This document shows, piece by piece, positions 16,046 to 23,161 of a stretch of DNA of 64,000 bases. The notes under the pieces were generated by a model. It saw only the letters and a program-made list of their open reading frames with translations. It made no database searches and was not told where the DNA came from. The first letter of the stretch is position 1; each line of letters begins with the position of its first letter. The DNA is from Palsa-1150 sp036490515. Its GTDB lineage: Bacteria; Myxococcota_A; Polyangia; Polyangiales; Polyangiaceae. The translations under genes were made by a program, and so were the position numbers. The stretch spans positions 1 to 64,000 of the forward strand of contig DASXDU010000001.1 in NCBI GenBank assembly GCA_036490515.1, written 5' to 3'.

Positions 16046-16600
16046 GTGACTGATCCCCCTGCCTCCACGCTTCCCGGGAGCGACGACGTCCTGGCATTCT
16101 GGTTCGCCGACCCGGCCCGCTGGTGGAAGAAGGACCCGTCGTTCGACGACGAGATCCGCGCGCGGTTCTCGGCGCTCCACGACGTCATCCAGCGCGGCGA
16201 GCGCGAGGACTGGCTCGACACGGCGCACCCGTCGCTCGCGTACGTCGTCGTCCTCGACCAGTTCTCGCGCAACATGTTCCGCGGCTCGGCCCGCACGTAC
16301 GAGGCCGACGCCCGCGCGCTCGCCGCGACTCGCCACGCCCTCGATCGCGGCTTCGACCGCGGCCTGACCCCCGACGAGCGGATGTTCCTCTACATGCCCT
16401 TCATGCACAGCGAGGACATCGCCGATCAGGACCGGTGCGTGGAGCTCTTCGCGTCCTTGCAAGAGTGGCTTCGCTTCGCGGAGCAGCACCGCGCGATCGT
16501 GGCGCGGTTCGGGAGGTTCCCGCATCGCAATGCGCTGCTGGGGCGCGCGTCGACGGCGGAGGAGATGGAGTTTCTGCGCGAGGGGGGGTCGTCGTTCTGA
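16046..16600 (+). CDS. DUF924 family protein
   Basis: About 184 residues, the normal DUF924 length. Family motifs run in order: VLAFWFADPARWWKKDPSFD, EDWLDTAHPSLAYVVVLDQF, SRNMFRG, MFLYMPFMHSED, HRAIVARFGRFPHRNALLGR. The fold is all-alpha, TPR-like; biochemical role unknown. The start is uncertain (GTG at 16046 or 16028). From 16124 onward the gene is repeated almost exactly at 17305-17781. A short open frame after the stop (from 16612, MKHAPSPDFDARHVFVDGSS) may be the start of a gene cut off by the rearrangement. Confidence 0.85.
   Translation: MTDPPASTLPGSDDVLAFWFADPARWWKKDPSFDDEIRARFSALHDVIQRGEREDWLDTAHPSLAYVVVLDQFSRNMFRGSARTYEADARALAATRHALDRGFDRGLTPDERMFLYMPFMHSEDIADQDRCVELFASLQEWLRFAEQHRAIVARFGRFPHRNALLGRASTAEEMEFLREGGSSF
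16124..16600 (+). repeat. Direct repeat copy 1 (DUF924 coding)
   Basis: 477 bases that recur without indels at 17305-17781 (constant offset 1181), with only scattered substitutions. The two copies bracket about 0.7 kb holding a winged-helix gene and its operators. Recombination between them would delete that gene. Confidence 0.85.
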
Positions 16601-16684
16601 GGAGAGTCGCCATGAAACACGCTCCGTCGCCCGACTTCGACGCGAGGCACGTCTTCGTGGACGGCAGTTCCGATGCTCTGCCCC

Positions 16685-17200
16685 TCAAAGCCGAGCCCGC
16701 AGCTCGACGGCCGCCACCTGGCGATCGCGAGCGCTCCCCACGCGGAACGCGTCGATGAGCGCGAGCAGGTCGTGCAGTTTTCCGTCTCGCGCCGCCGCCT
16801 GCGGCGCGAGCGGGTGCAGCGGAGTCACCGCGCGGCCGCGGACCGGCCCGTGCGGCAGCGGCATCACCACCGGATCGTCGTCGCCGACGAACTTCTCGGC
16901 CAGGACGTCGGCCACGTGCGCCGTCGGCAGGCCGAGCTCGTAATCGCCGATCTTCGCGGGCGCGATCCACCGCACGGCGTGCTCGAGGCAGTCGCGAAAG
17001 GCGAGCTTGTTGATGTGCCGCTTCCCGTAGGCCTCGCCGATGAGGCCCAGCTCGCGGAGCCGCTGGAGCGAATACCCGACCGCGCTCTTCGACATCCCGA
17101 GCTCATCCCCCAGCGTCCGTATCGACGGCTGGGCCTGCGGGTGAGCTGCCACCTTGGCGGCCACGAGCACGTCGATTGCCTGGAGCGCGACGCTGTCCAT
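16685..17200 (-). CDS. Winged-helix DNA-binding protein, probable autoregulator
   Basis: 171 residues. The N-terminal half is a winged helix-turn-helix (ALQAIDVLVAAKVAAHPQAQ, then IRTLGDELGMSKSAVGYSLQ and RLRELGLI). The C-terminal part is not recognised beyond short segments such as CLEHAVRWIAPAKIGDYELG and HVADVLAEKFVGDDDPVV. The ATG lies inside a TGTCC-N9-GGACA dyad, and a second copy lies 55 bases upstream, so autoregulation is likely. The gene sits between two DUF924 copies and its 5' flank is fused to the truncated copy, so it appears to be an insertion or part of a duplication. Confidence 0.75.
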   Translation of the reverse strand: MDSVALQAIDVLVAAKVAAHPQAQPSIRTLGDELGMSKSAVGYSLQRLRELGLIGEAYGKRHINKLAFRDCLEHAVRWIAPAKIGDYELGLPTAHVADVLAEKFVGDDDPVVMPLPHGPVRGRAVTPLHPLAPQAAARDGKLHDLLALIDAFRVGSARDRQVAAVELRARL

Positions 17201-17267
17201 GAATATTGGACACTATGGCACCGTGCCACTGCGCCCGCAAGCTTCCTATGTCCAATATTGGTGGACA
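17194..17267. promoter_or_regulatory. Two TGTCC-N9-GGACA operators for the winged-helix gene
   Basis: TGTCC-N9-GGACA occurs at 17194-17212, overlapping the start codon, and at 17249-17267. The outer arms also pair with each other: AATATTGGACA at 17202 and TGTCCAATATT at 17249 are an 11-base perfect inverted repeat. The centres are 55 bases apart, about five helical turns, which would allow cooperative binding or looping. The patch is AT-rich against its surroundings. Confidence 0.65.
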
Positions 17268-17304
17268 TACCCACAAAGGACCGCAGCCGCCAGTCTCTCG
17301 CTGC

Positions 17305-17781
17305 TGGAAGAAGGCCCCGTCGTTCGACGACGAGATCCGCGCGCGGTTCTCGGCGCTCCACGACGTCATCCAGCGCGGCGAGCGCGAGGACTGGCTCGAC
17401 ACGGCGCGCCCGTCGCTCGCGTACGTCGTCGTCCTCGACCAGTTCTCGCGCAACATGTTCCGCGGCTCGGCCCGCATGTACGAAGGCGACGCCCGCGCGC
17501 TCGCCGCAACTCGCCACGCCCTCGATCGCGGCTTCGACGGCGGCCTGACCCCCGACGAGCGGATGTTCCTCTACATGCCCTTCATGCACAGCGAGGACAT
17601 CGCCGATCAGGATCAGTGCGTGGAGCTCTTCGCGTCCTTGCTGGAGTGGCTCCGCTTCGCGGAGCAGCACCGCGCGATCGTGGCGCGGTTCGGGAGGTTC
17701 CCGCATCGCAACGCGCTGCTGGGACGGGTGTCGACTGCGGAGGAGACGGAGTTCCTGCGCGAGGGAGGGGCGTCGTTCTGA
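17305..17781 (+). repeat. Direct repeat copy 2 (DUF924 coding)
   Basis: Second copy of the repeat at 16124-16600. The left boundary falls in the codons for WW/CW of the DUF924 start region, and the right boundary is a few bases after the stop, where the two flanks diverge completely. Confidence 0.85.
17305..17781 (+). pseudogene. 5'-truncated duplicate of the DUF924 gene
   Basis: The conserved part begins at WKKAPSFDDEIRARF and continues to the stop, nearly identical to the upstream copy. The family's first motif (VLAFWFADPARW) is missing and replaced by unrelated codons from the winged-helix promoter region. An ATG at 17206 keeps the frame open (191 residues), so a chimeric protein could be made, but the lost N-terminus suggests a broken copy. 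Confidence 0.7.
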
Positions 17782-17866
17782 GGGGGGTTGCTAGAGGGCC
17801 TACGCACGACCGTCGCTCGGGCTGGTCATCGGGTGGTCCGACTCGCAGCCGCACCGCGCGGGCGAG

Positions 17867-19183
17867 GTGGCGTTCTTTCGCCCCGGCGAGCGGCTCTTCG
17901 TCGGCCGGGGCGACGAAGAGGTCGAGAAGTTCGCGCAGTTCGGTCGCCAGCGCCCGGGCCAGGTGCTCGCGGTGGACCCGCGGGAGGGGCTGCTCGGAGG
18001 CCCGACCCTCTCCCGCCGCCAGCTCGACGTCCTGTGCACCGGCGACGCGCTCGAGGTCGTGAACATCAACACGTGCCGCGCGTACTTCAACGGCAAGGAA
18101 GCGCTGCGCGGCGTCCTCCGTCCCGGCGACACGGTGATGCTCCGGAACGAGGTGGTGCTCCTCTGCGTGCTGCGACCGCGAGAGCTCCCGCCGCTGCCGC
18201 CGGGCTGCGAGCTGCACCCGTTCGGGGAGCCGGACCCGGACGGCATCGTCGGGGAGTCGCCGGCCGCCTGGCGCATGCGCGACCAGCTCGCGCGCGCAGC
18301 ACGCGGAGAGGACCACGTGCTCATCCTGGGAGAGAGCGGGACGGGGAAAGAGCTTGCGGCGGCGGCCGTCCAAAAGCGGTCAAGCCGCGCGCGGGGCCCG
18401 TTCGTGTCCCGCAACGCCGCCACGTTCAGCCCGGCGCTCATCGCGTCGGAGCTGTTCGGCAACCCTGCCAACTACCCGAACCCTGGGATGCAGGCTCGCA
18501 AGGGCCTCATCGGGACGGCCCACGGAGGGACCTTCTTCCTCGACGAGGTAGGCGAATGCCCCCCCGAGGCGCAGGCGCAGCTGCTTCGGGTGATGGACGC
18601 GGGCGAGTACCAGGGCGTGGGCGAGGCGACGGTCCGCCACGTCGACCTGCGGTTCCTCGCGGCGACCAACCGCGACCCGAGCTGGTTCCGGCCCGACTTC
18701 TTCGCGCGCTTCCCCGTGTGCATCCGCCTGCCGCCCCTGCGGGAACGTCCCGAGGACATCCCCCTGCTCGCGCGTCGCCTCCTCGCCCGCCCCGAGCTGC
18801 GGTTCAGCGTTCGCTTCGTCGACGAGCTCCTGCGGCACCCGCTGCCGCTCAACGCGCGCGAGCTCTACGCGATCGTCACCGCGAGCGCCGGAGAGAGCAA
18901 AGGGGAGAAGCTGGAGTGGCCCGCGAGCGTGCCGAAGGGGGCGACGGCGACGGCGGCAATGGCGACCGCCGCGTCGGCAGCGGGTGCGCAGTCGGCGCGA
19001 GAGCCGCGCGCGGCTTCGCGAGACGCCGGGCCTGGCGGTGTCCCCAGCCGGGAAGAACTCCTCGCGTGCCTCGAGCGCGAAGACTGGAACGTCGCCCGCG
19101 TCGCGCGCCGCCTCGGCATCAGTCGCGATGCGGTCAACCGGCTGATCAAGAAGTACGGGATCGAACGCAAACCGGCGAAGTGA
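17867..19183 (+). CDS. FHA-domain AAA+ regulator lacking GAFTGA (sigma-54-activator-like)
   Basis: 438 residues from a GTG. An FHA-like sensor (about 1-105, RLFVGRGDEEVEKFAQFG, then LSRRQLDV) precedes an AAA+ domain with Walker A GESGTGKE, Walker B FFLDEVGE and LRERPEDIPLL. A Fis-type helix-turn-helix ends it (NVARVARRLGISRDAVNRLI). The sigma-54 loop GAFTGA is replaced by GNPANYPNPG, so it probably does not open sigma-54 promoters. In-frame homologous-looking codons continue 5' of the GTG (RPSLGLVIGWSDSQPHRAGE) up to a TAG at 17792, right after the DUF924 repeat. The original start may therefore have been lost there. Confidence 0.8.
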   Translation: MAFFRPGERLFVGRGDEEVEKFAQFGRQRPGQVLAVDPREGLLGGPTLSRRQLDVLCTGDALEVVNINTCRAYFNGKEALRGVLRPGDTVMLRNEVVLLCVLRPRELPPLPPGCELHPFGEPDPDGIVGESPAAWRMRDQLARAARGEDHVLILGESGTGKELAAAAVQKRSSRARGPFVSRNAATFSPALIASELFGNPANYPNPGMQARKGLIGTAHGGTFFLDEVGECPPEAQAQLLRVMDAGEYQGVGEATVRHVDLRFLAATNRDPSWFRPDFFARFPVCIRLPPLRERPEDIPLLARRLLARPELRFSVRFVDELLRHPLPLNARELYAIVTASAGESKGEKLEWPASVPKGATATAAMATAASAAGAQSAREPRAASRDAGPGGVPSREELLACLEREDWNVARVARRLGISRDAVNRLIKKYGIERKPAK

Positions 19184-19210
19184 GATGGGTCAATGCCCTC
19201 GTCGCGCTCG

Positions 19211-19225
19211 GGGTTGCAGCAACCC
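19211..19225. terminator. Hairpin between convergent genes
   Basis: GGGTTGC-A-GCAACCC, a 7-bp stem in the 45-base gap between the FHA/AAA+ regulator and the convergent hipA-like gene. No T-run. Confidence 0.4.
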
Positions 19226-19228
19226 GTC

Positions 19229-20509
19229 CTACGCACGTCGCGCCTCGTCGCGCTGGGGGTGCTCGAAGGCGGGGGCAAACGGCTCGAGCTCGGCGTCGCT
19301 CATCCCCAACGCGCGGCCCTCCTTGCGCCAGCGAGCAACGGCACGCTCCACTGCGTGAAGCACGTCCGAGGCCTTCGCCCTCGCGATCCTGAAGTATCGG
19401 GCGACCGACATCAGGGCCTCGACGGTCGCCTCCGGTCCCGTGTCCGGAGAGATCCACGTCTTGAGCTCGCGAGCTCGCTCCGGGAACGGGTTCAGATCGA
19501 ACGCAGGAGCCAGCCGCCACTGGTCGTGACCCACGTGCAGGAAGCCGTGGTTGAGCAGGTGGTCGTCGACGTTGGTGATGAGGATGGAGAACGCGATGCG
19601 CCGCCACAGCTCCTCGACGTCCGCCTGCGCGGCCGCGCCATGGCTGCGGAGCACGTCGACGATCTCCGTGTAAGCATGCTCGGTCGGGTCGTCGGGCTCC
19701 GCGCCGAGCATGGTGGCCGCAGACACGTAGGGACGCCGACCCCCACCGTCTTCTCGATCGAACCGCTTGATCAGCGCGACAGGCACGCCGTCGCTGTCGA
19801 CGAGACGCGCCTCCGCCGCATGAATGCCCGCGGCCTTTGCGAGGCGCATGGCGAGGACCTCTCCTTTCGTCACGGCGCGCTCGTCCGCCACGCTGGGAAA
19901 CTTGCCGATCGAGAGACGCCCTTTCTCGTCGACCACCGTGCACTTCGGGCGCAGACCGCCGAGCGACGTGCCGCGGCCCAGCAGATACGCGAGATCGGCG
20001 GACGTCTCCGTGTTCGCCTCGACGGCGCGCGTCGCCGCCGCGAGATGCGCGAGCTCGACCAGCGGAGGCTCGGTGCGACGGCCCGGCTCGAGCGCACGTC
20101 GGAAGACGCCTTCCTCATCTTGAACACGGAGTGCGCCCACCCGGCTCACGTCGTCGACGGCGAGAAGGAAGTCGAGGTCGTTCAGCGGCCGGGAGTCCAC
20201 CTCGACTCCGGCGCGGCGAGCCTCCTGCATGCGCTTCGCGTGATCGCGGAGGATGACACGCCGGCTCCAGCCGTCCGGCTCCGTGTCGGCGATGGCGGGC
20301 GTGAAGATCGAGCCGTCCCGGGTCTTCTTGTGGAACTGCGGTCCGGCCACCAGCGGCAGCGCCGGATCGATGGAGAACCGGTCCGGCGCGGCGAGCCAGC
20401 CCGCGTCGTACGCGAACGCTGCGTTCTCCCGCGCGCCGTCGGCGTTGTAGAGGAGGGTGCCGACGAGGCGCGGCTGGTCGCCGAGGAACACCTTCAGCGT
20501 GCGCCTCAC
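19229..20509 (-). CDS. hipA: HipA family toxin kinase
   Basis: 426 residues. The N-subdomain (LKVFLGDQPRLVGTLLYNAD) is followed by a Gly-rich substrate/ATP segment (GRGTSLGGLRPKCTVV) and ALIKRFDRE. The catalytic loop is NVDDHLLNHGFL, where the family has NxDxHxKN, so the Lys is Leu here. The Mg site is DLNPF. HipA toxins phosphorylate tRNA synthetases and cause growth arrest; several HipA subfamilies have altered loops. It overlaps the antitoxin gene by 4 bases and would be silenced by it. Confidence 0.9.
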   Translation of the reverse strand: MRRTLKVFLGDQPRLVGTLLYNADGARENAAFAYDAGWLAAPDRFSIDPALPLVAGPQFHKKTRDGSIFTPAIADTEPDGWSRRVILRDHAKRMQEARRAGVEVDSRPLNDLDFLLAVDDVSRVGALRVQDEEGVFRRALEPGRRTEPPLVELAHLAAATRAVEANTETSADLAYLLGRGTSLGGLRPKCTVVDEKGRLSIGKFPSVADERAVTKGEVLAMRLAKAAGIHAAEARLVDSDGVPVALIKRFDREDGGGRRPYVSAATMLGAEPDDPTEHAYTEIVDVLRSHGAAAQADVEELWRRIAFSILITNVDDHLLNHGFLHVGHDQWRLAPAFDLNPFPERARELKTWISPDTGPEATVEALMSVARYFRIARAKASDVLHAVERAVARWRKEGRALGMSDAELEPFAPAFEHPQRDEARRA

Positions 20510-20838
20510 GAGGAAGTCGGCTCCTTTCTGACACGGACGCGCTTCGGTACACGCTCCGCGTCGAGGAGGAGCCCCTGCTCGTCGCGGCTCGCGTCGACGA
20601 TGTCTCCGAGCGCCTCGCCGAAGCCAAGGACAAAGAGGGCCATCGCGTAGACGCCCAGCGCGACGGTCGGGTCGCCGCGCTCCACGCGGGCGTAGGTCGT
20701 CTTCGCGACGCCAAGTCGCTCGGCCATCATCGCCGTCGTGACGTGCCGTTTCCGTCGGGCCAGGGCGAGGTCCGAGCCGAACTTCTCCAGGGATCGCCGC
20801 ACCTTGGGAGGCAGGATGTCGTGGACGGAGGAGCGCAT
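20506..20838 (-). CDS. hipB: HipB-like XRE antitoxin
   Basis: 110 residues with one XRE helix-turn-helix (LALARRKRHVTTAMMAERLG, then VAKTTYARVERGD). The start is SSVHDILPPKVRRSLEKFG and the tail is basic. It precedes and overlaps the hipA-like gene, as in hipBA. A near-perfect 27-base dyad 17 bases upstream of the ATG is the expected autorepressor site. It would bind DNA and hold the HipA kinase inactive. Confidence 0.9.
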   Translation of the reverse strand: MRSSVHDILPPKVRRSLEKFGSDLALARRKRHVTTAMMAERLGVAKTTYARVERGDPTVALGVYAMALFVLGFGEALGDIVDASRDEQGLLLDAERVPKRVRVRKEPTSS

Positions 20839-20854
20839 GACAATGACTCGTGGA

Positions 20855-20881
20855 TGCTACTTATAGACCGCCTAAGCAGCA
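20855..20881. promoter_or_regulatory. Probable HipB operator
   Basis: TGCTACTTA-N9-TAAGCAGCA, 9-base arms with a single mismatch, 17 bases upstream of hipB, in an AT-rich stretch. TATAAG on the minus strand inside the dyad could serve as a -10 element, so binding would block transcription. Confidence 0.6.
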
Positions 20882-20925
20882 TATATACGACCTTACGATA
20901 GAAGGTGCCAGACGCCAGGCGAACG

Positions 20926-21159
20926 CTACGGCCTGCTTGCAGGGCTCGACGCGCCGTTCTCCGGCGTCGCGTCGGCCCATCGTCTGCACGTAGCCTCGCA
21001 GCTGCTGGAGCAGCGAGACGAGCACGGTGCGCTTCTCGTTGCGCACGGTCGCGGCTCCCTTCGGCCGCGCGTTCGCCGCCGTCTGCGCGGTCTGCAAGTC
21101 GTTGAGCGCTCCCTGGCTACGCGCCCTGGTCGAGAGCGCGCCGGCCTGGGCTGGAGCAC
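20926..21159 (-). pseudogene. Frameshifted remnant of a conserved myxobacterial hypothetical gene
   Basis: One minus frame encodes LQTAQTAANARPKGAATVRN and LVSLLQQLRGYVQTM. The frame then shifts and the likely continuation ADATPENGA appears in another frame. This resembles a helical family ending in DADPENAAAII-like motifs; recognition is from memory only. Upstream coding is lost into the 22-bp array region. It is a dead fragment. Confidence 0.45.
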
Positions 21160-21272
21160 CCCAGCCCTTGCGCTCCAAGCCCGCGATCGCGCAGCCGAAA
21201 CCCGCGCTCCTGCGTCGCCTGGCGGTGGCCCTTCCGCCCGCGGGGATCCCTCTTCGGCGCCGGACCACGGCT

Positions 21273-21658
21273 ATGCAGCACAACGAGCCCCATCGTTGCG
21301 GCCGACGAGACCTGCCGTTCCCCGCAACGACACGGCTCGTTGCCACCGGCGACCCCACTCGTTGCCGCCAGCGACACCCGCCGTCGCCGCCAGCGGCACC
21401 CGTCGTTGCCGCACACCACCCATCCCGTTGCCGGCGACGACGCCCTTCGTTGCCCGCGGCGACACCCGCCGTTGCCGGCAGCGGCACCCGTCGTCCCCGG
21501 CCACGGCACCCGTAGTCGCCATCGACGACGTACCGCGTTGGTGCCGGCGAGCCATCTCGTTGCCCGCAGCGGCGCCCGTCGTTGCGACCAGCGAAGTATC
21601 TCGTTGCCACCAGCGACACCCGCCGTCGCGGCCAACGACGATCCTCGTTGTGCTGCAT
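21273..21658. repeat. 22-bp periodic array (17 units) bounded by 15-bp inverted repeats
   Basis: From 21294 to about 21667, CGTTG-like unit starts recur at exactly 22-base steps (21294, 21316, 21338, ... 21646), 17 units without a phase slip. Units are degenerate; a consensus is roughly CGTTGCCGGCAGCGACACCC followed by two free bases, with a weak internal dyad (CGTTGC/GCGACG-like). ATGCAGCACAACGAG at 21273-21287 and its exact complement CTCGTTGTGCTGCAT at 21644-21658 bound the array. A 22-base period cannot be a protein repeat. An iteron-like or architectural protein array, or a non-autonomous element, are possibilities. Confidence 0.85.
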
Positions 21659-21740
21659 GAGCACTCCCATCGGCTCGATGCTCATCGCCATCGGCCGCAA
21701 GGCCTTCGCCGATGCGCCGGAGGCCGCCTCCTCTTCGCTC

Positions 21741-21815
21741 GAAGCGTGCGGTCGAGAAGGTCTCCGCGACGACGGAACAGGTGCTTCCCGTGACGCCTGC
21801 GATCGCGAATGTCAT
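21741..21815 (-). pseudogene. N-terminal fragment of an NmrA-like NAD(P)-binding gene
   Basis: On the minus strand an ATG at 21815, with GGAGG upstream, opens MTFAIAGVTGSTCSVVAETF. This is the first beta-alpha unit of NmrA/azoreductase-like Rossmann proteins (AIAGVTGNTGxVVAE). Homology stops after about 25 codons, where the sequence runs toward the 22-bp array. A truncated leftover. Confidence 0.45.
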
Positions 21816-21870
21816 CTCCGCACCCTCCTGCGCGTGAAGATGGGCGCGAGGCGTCTGTTGCTCCGCGACG

Positions 21871-22374
21871 AGGAGCAGTTCGGCAACCCTGCCAACTACC
21901 TGAACCCTGGGATGCAGGCTCGCAAAGGCCGCATCGGGACGGCCCACGGAGGGACCTTCTTCCTCGACGAGATCGGCGACTGCCCGCTCGACGCGCAGGC
22001 GCAGCTTCTTCGCGTGATGGACGCGGGCGAGTACGAGGGCGTGGGCGAGGCGACGGTGCGCCGGGTGGACCTGCGGTTCCTCGGGGCGACCAACCGCGAC
22101 GAGAGCTCGTTCCGGCCCGACTTCCGAGCCGCGGTTCAGCGTTCGCTTCGTCGACGAGCTCCTGCGGCATCCGCTGCCGCGCAACGCGCGAGGGCCGCGC
22201 GCGGCTTCGCGAGACGCGGGTGCTCGCGGTGTCCCCAGCCGGGAAGACGTCGTCGCGTGCCTCGAACGCGAAGAATGGAACGTCGCCCGCGCCGCGCGCC
22301 GCCTCGGCAAGAGTCGCAATGCGCTCATCCGGCTGATGAAGAGCTACGGGATCGAGCGCGCACCGGGGAAGTGA
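21871..22374 (+). pseudogene. Decayed second copy of the FHA/AAA+ regulator
   Basis: Nearly identical to 18445-19183 but missing the FHA and Walker A regions. It starts at EQFGNPANYLNPGMQARKG and reads FFLDEIGDCPLDAQAQLLRV and LRFLGATNRDESSFRPDF. An internal deletion then shifts the frame, the next block (VRFVDELLRHPLPRNAR) is in another frame, and a second deletion joins it to the helix-turn-helix block (NVARAARRLGKSRNALIRLM). HipBA and the 22-bp array lie between the intact and decayed copies. Confidence 0.8.
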
Positions 22375-22463
22375 GAGCCGTTCCTCTCGCGAGGGCGACC
22401 GCCGATTGTGCAGCCCACAGCCCCAGTGGGGCCTTGACCCTCGCGCCCGCTTCGGCGCCTCAT

Positions 22464-22493
22464 GGGCACCGGCGCGGGCCCTGATTTTTTTGG
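22464..22493 (+). terminator. Possible rho-independent terminator
   Basis: A GC-rich stretch with short self-complementarity is followed by a run of seven T (22487-22493), rare in this sequence. It lies about 55 bases before the ECF sigma gene and would insulate it from the decayed regulator copy. Confidence 0.35.
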
Positions 22494-22546
22494 GCTTCAT
22501 CTTCACAAAGCGCGGCGCGAGTCACTGTCAGGACAGCCCACGTGCG

Positions 22547-23161
22547 ATGAGCCTTCCCCCGACCATTCATCCCGATCCTGTCCTCACGGAAGCCTCGCCC
22601 GAGGCCGAGGTGAAGGAGCGCCTCGCGGCTGGAGACCGGGCGTCGGTGTGGGAGCTCGTGGTGCAGGCGTACGGCGCGGAGATCTACGGGTTCGTCGTCG
22701 CCGTTCTCGACGACGGGTTCGAGGCCGAAGACATCTACGCGGGGGTGTGCAACCGCGTCGCCGCCGACCTTCCATCCTTCGCGTGGACCTGTGCGCTCCG
22801 CACGTGGGCGTACGGTATCGCGCGCAAGGAGCTGGCGGCACGGGGCCGCGCTGCACCGGGCCGCGTCGGGGGTAGCCGGACCCTCCACGAGCTTCCCGAC
22901 CCGACCTCCACCGTGTCCTTTCGCCCGATCGAGAGCCGGGCCCGGATGACGGTCCTGCGCCGCCGCCTCCCGCGCGAGGACCGGGTGCTCCTGGTCTTGC
23001 GGATCGCGCGGTCGTTCGACTGGCCCGACATAGCGAAGATCGCGATCGGCTGGGACGCGAACGCGCTCGATCTCGCGCGCGAGGCGAGGCGTCTTCGCGC
23101 GCGGATGGCGGAGCTCCGGAGCGTCCTGGCCCGGGCGGCCGAGGAGCTCGTGACCCGATGA
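22547..23161 (+). CDS. ECF-type RNA polymerase sigma factor
   Basis: 204 residues. Region 2-like segment: VVQAYGAEIYGFVVAVLDDG, then FEAEDIYAGVCNRVAADLP and RTWAYGIARKELAAR. Region 4-like: LPREDRVLLVLRIARSFDWP and ALDLAREARRLRARMAEL. Both are divergent but in the right order and length. Its stop overlaps the kinase start (ATGA), an arrangement common in Planctomycetes and myxobacteria where a Ser/Thr kinase controls its adjacent ECF factor. It probably directs transcription of a small regulon that may include the next three genes. Confidence 0.85.
   Translation: MSLPPTIHPDPVLTEASPEAEVKERLAAGDRASVWELVVQAYGAEIYGFVVAVLDDGFEAEDIYAGVCNRVAADLPSFAWTCALRTWAYGIARKELAARGRAAPGRVGGSRTLHELPDPTSTVSFRPIESRARMTVLRRRLPREDRVLLVLRIARSFDWPDIAKIAIGWDANALDLAREARRLRARMAELRSVLARAAEELVTR

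Noticed and set aside
21273..21658. CRISPR array
   Set aside because: No alternation of conserved repeats with unique spacers; units are contiguous and degenerate at 22 bases, and no cas gene is present.
20861..21700. Minus-strand ORF across the 22-bp array as a repeat protein
   Set aside because: A 22-base period changes frame at every unit, so no protein repeat is produced. The open frame is accidental.
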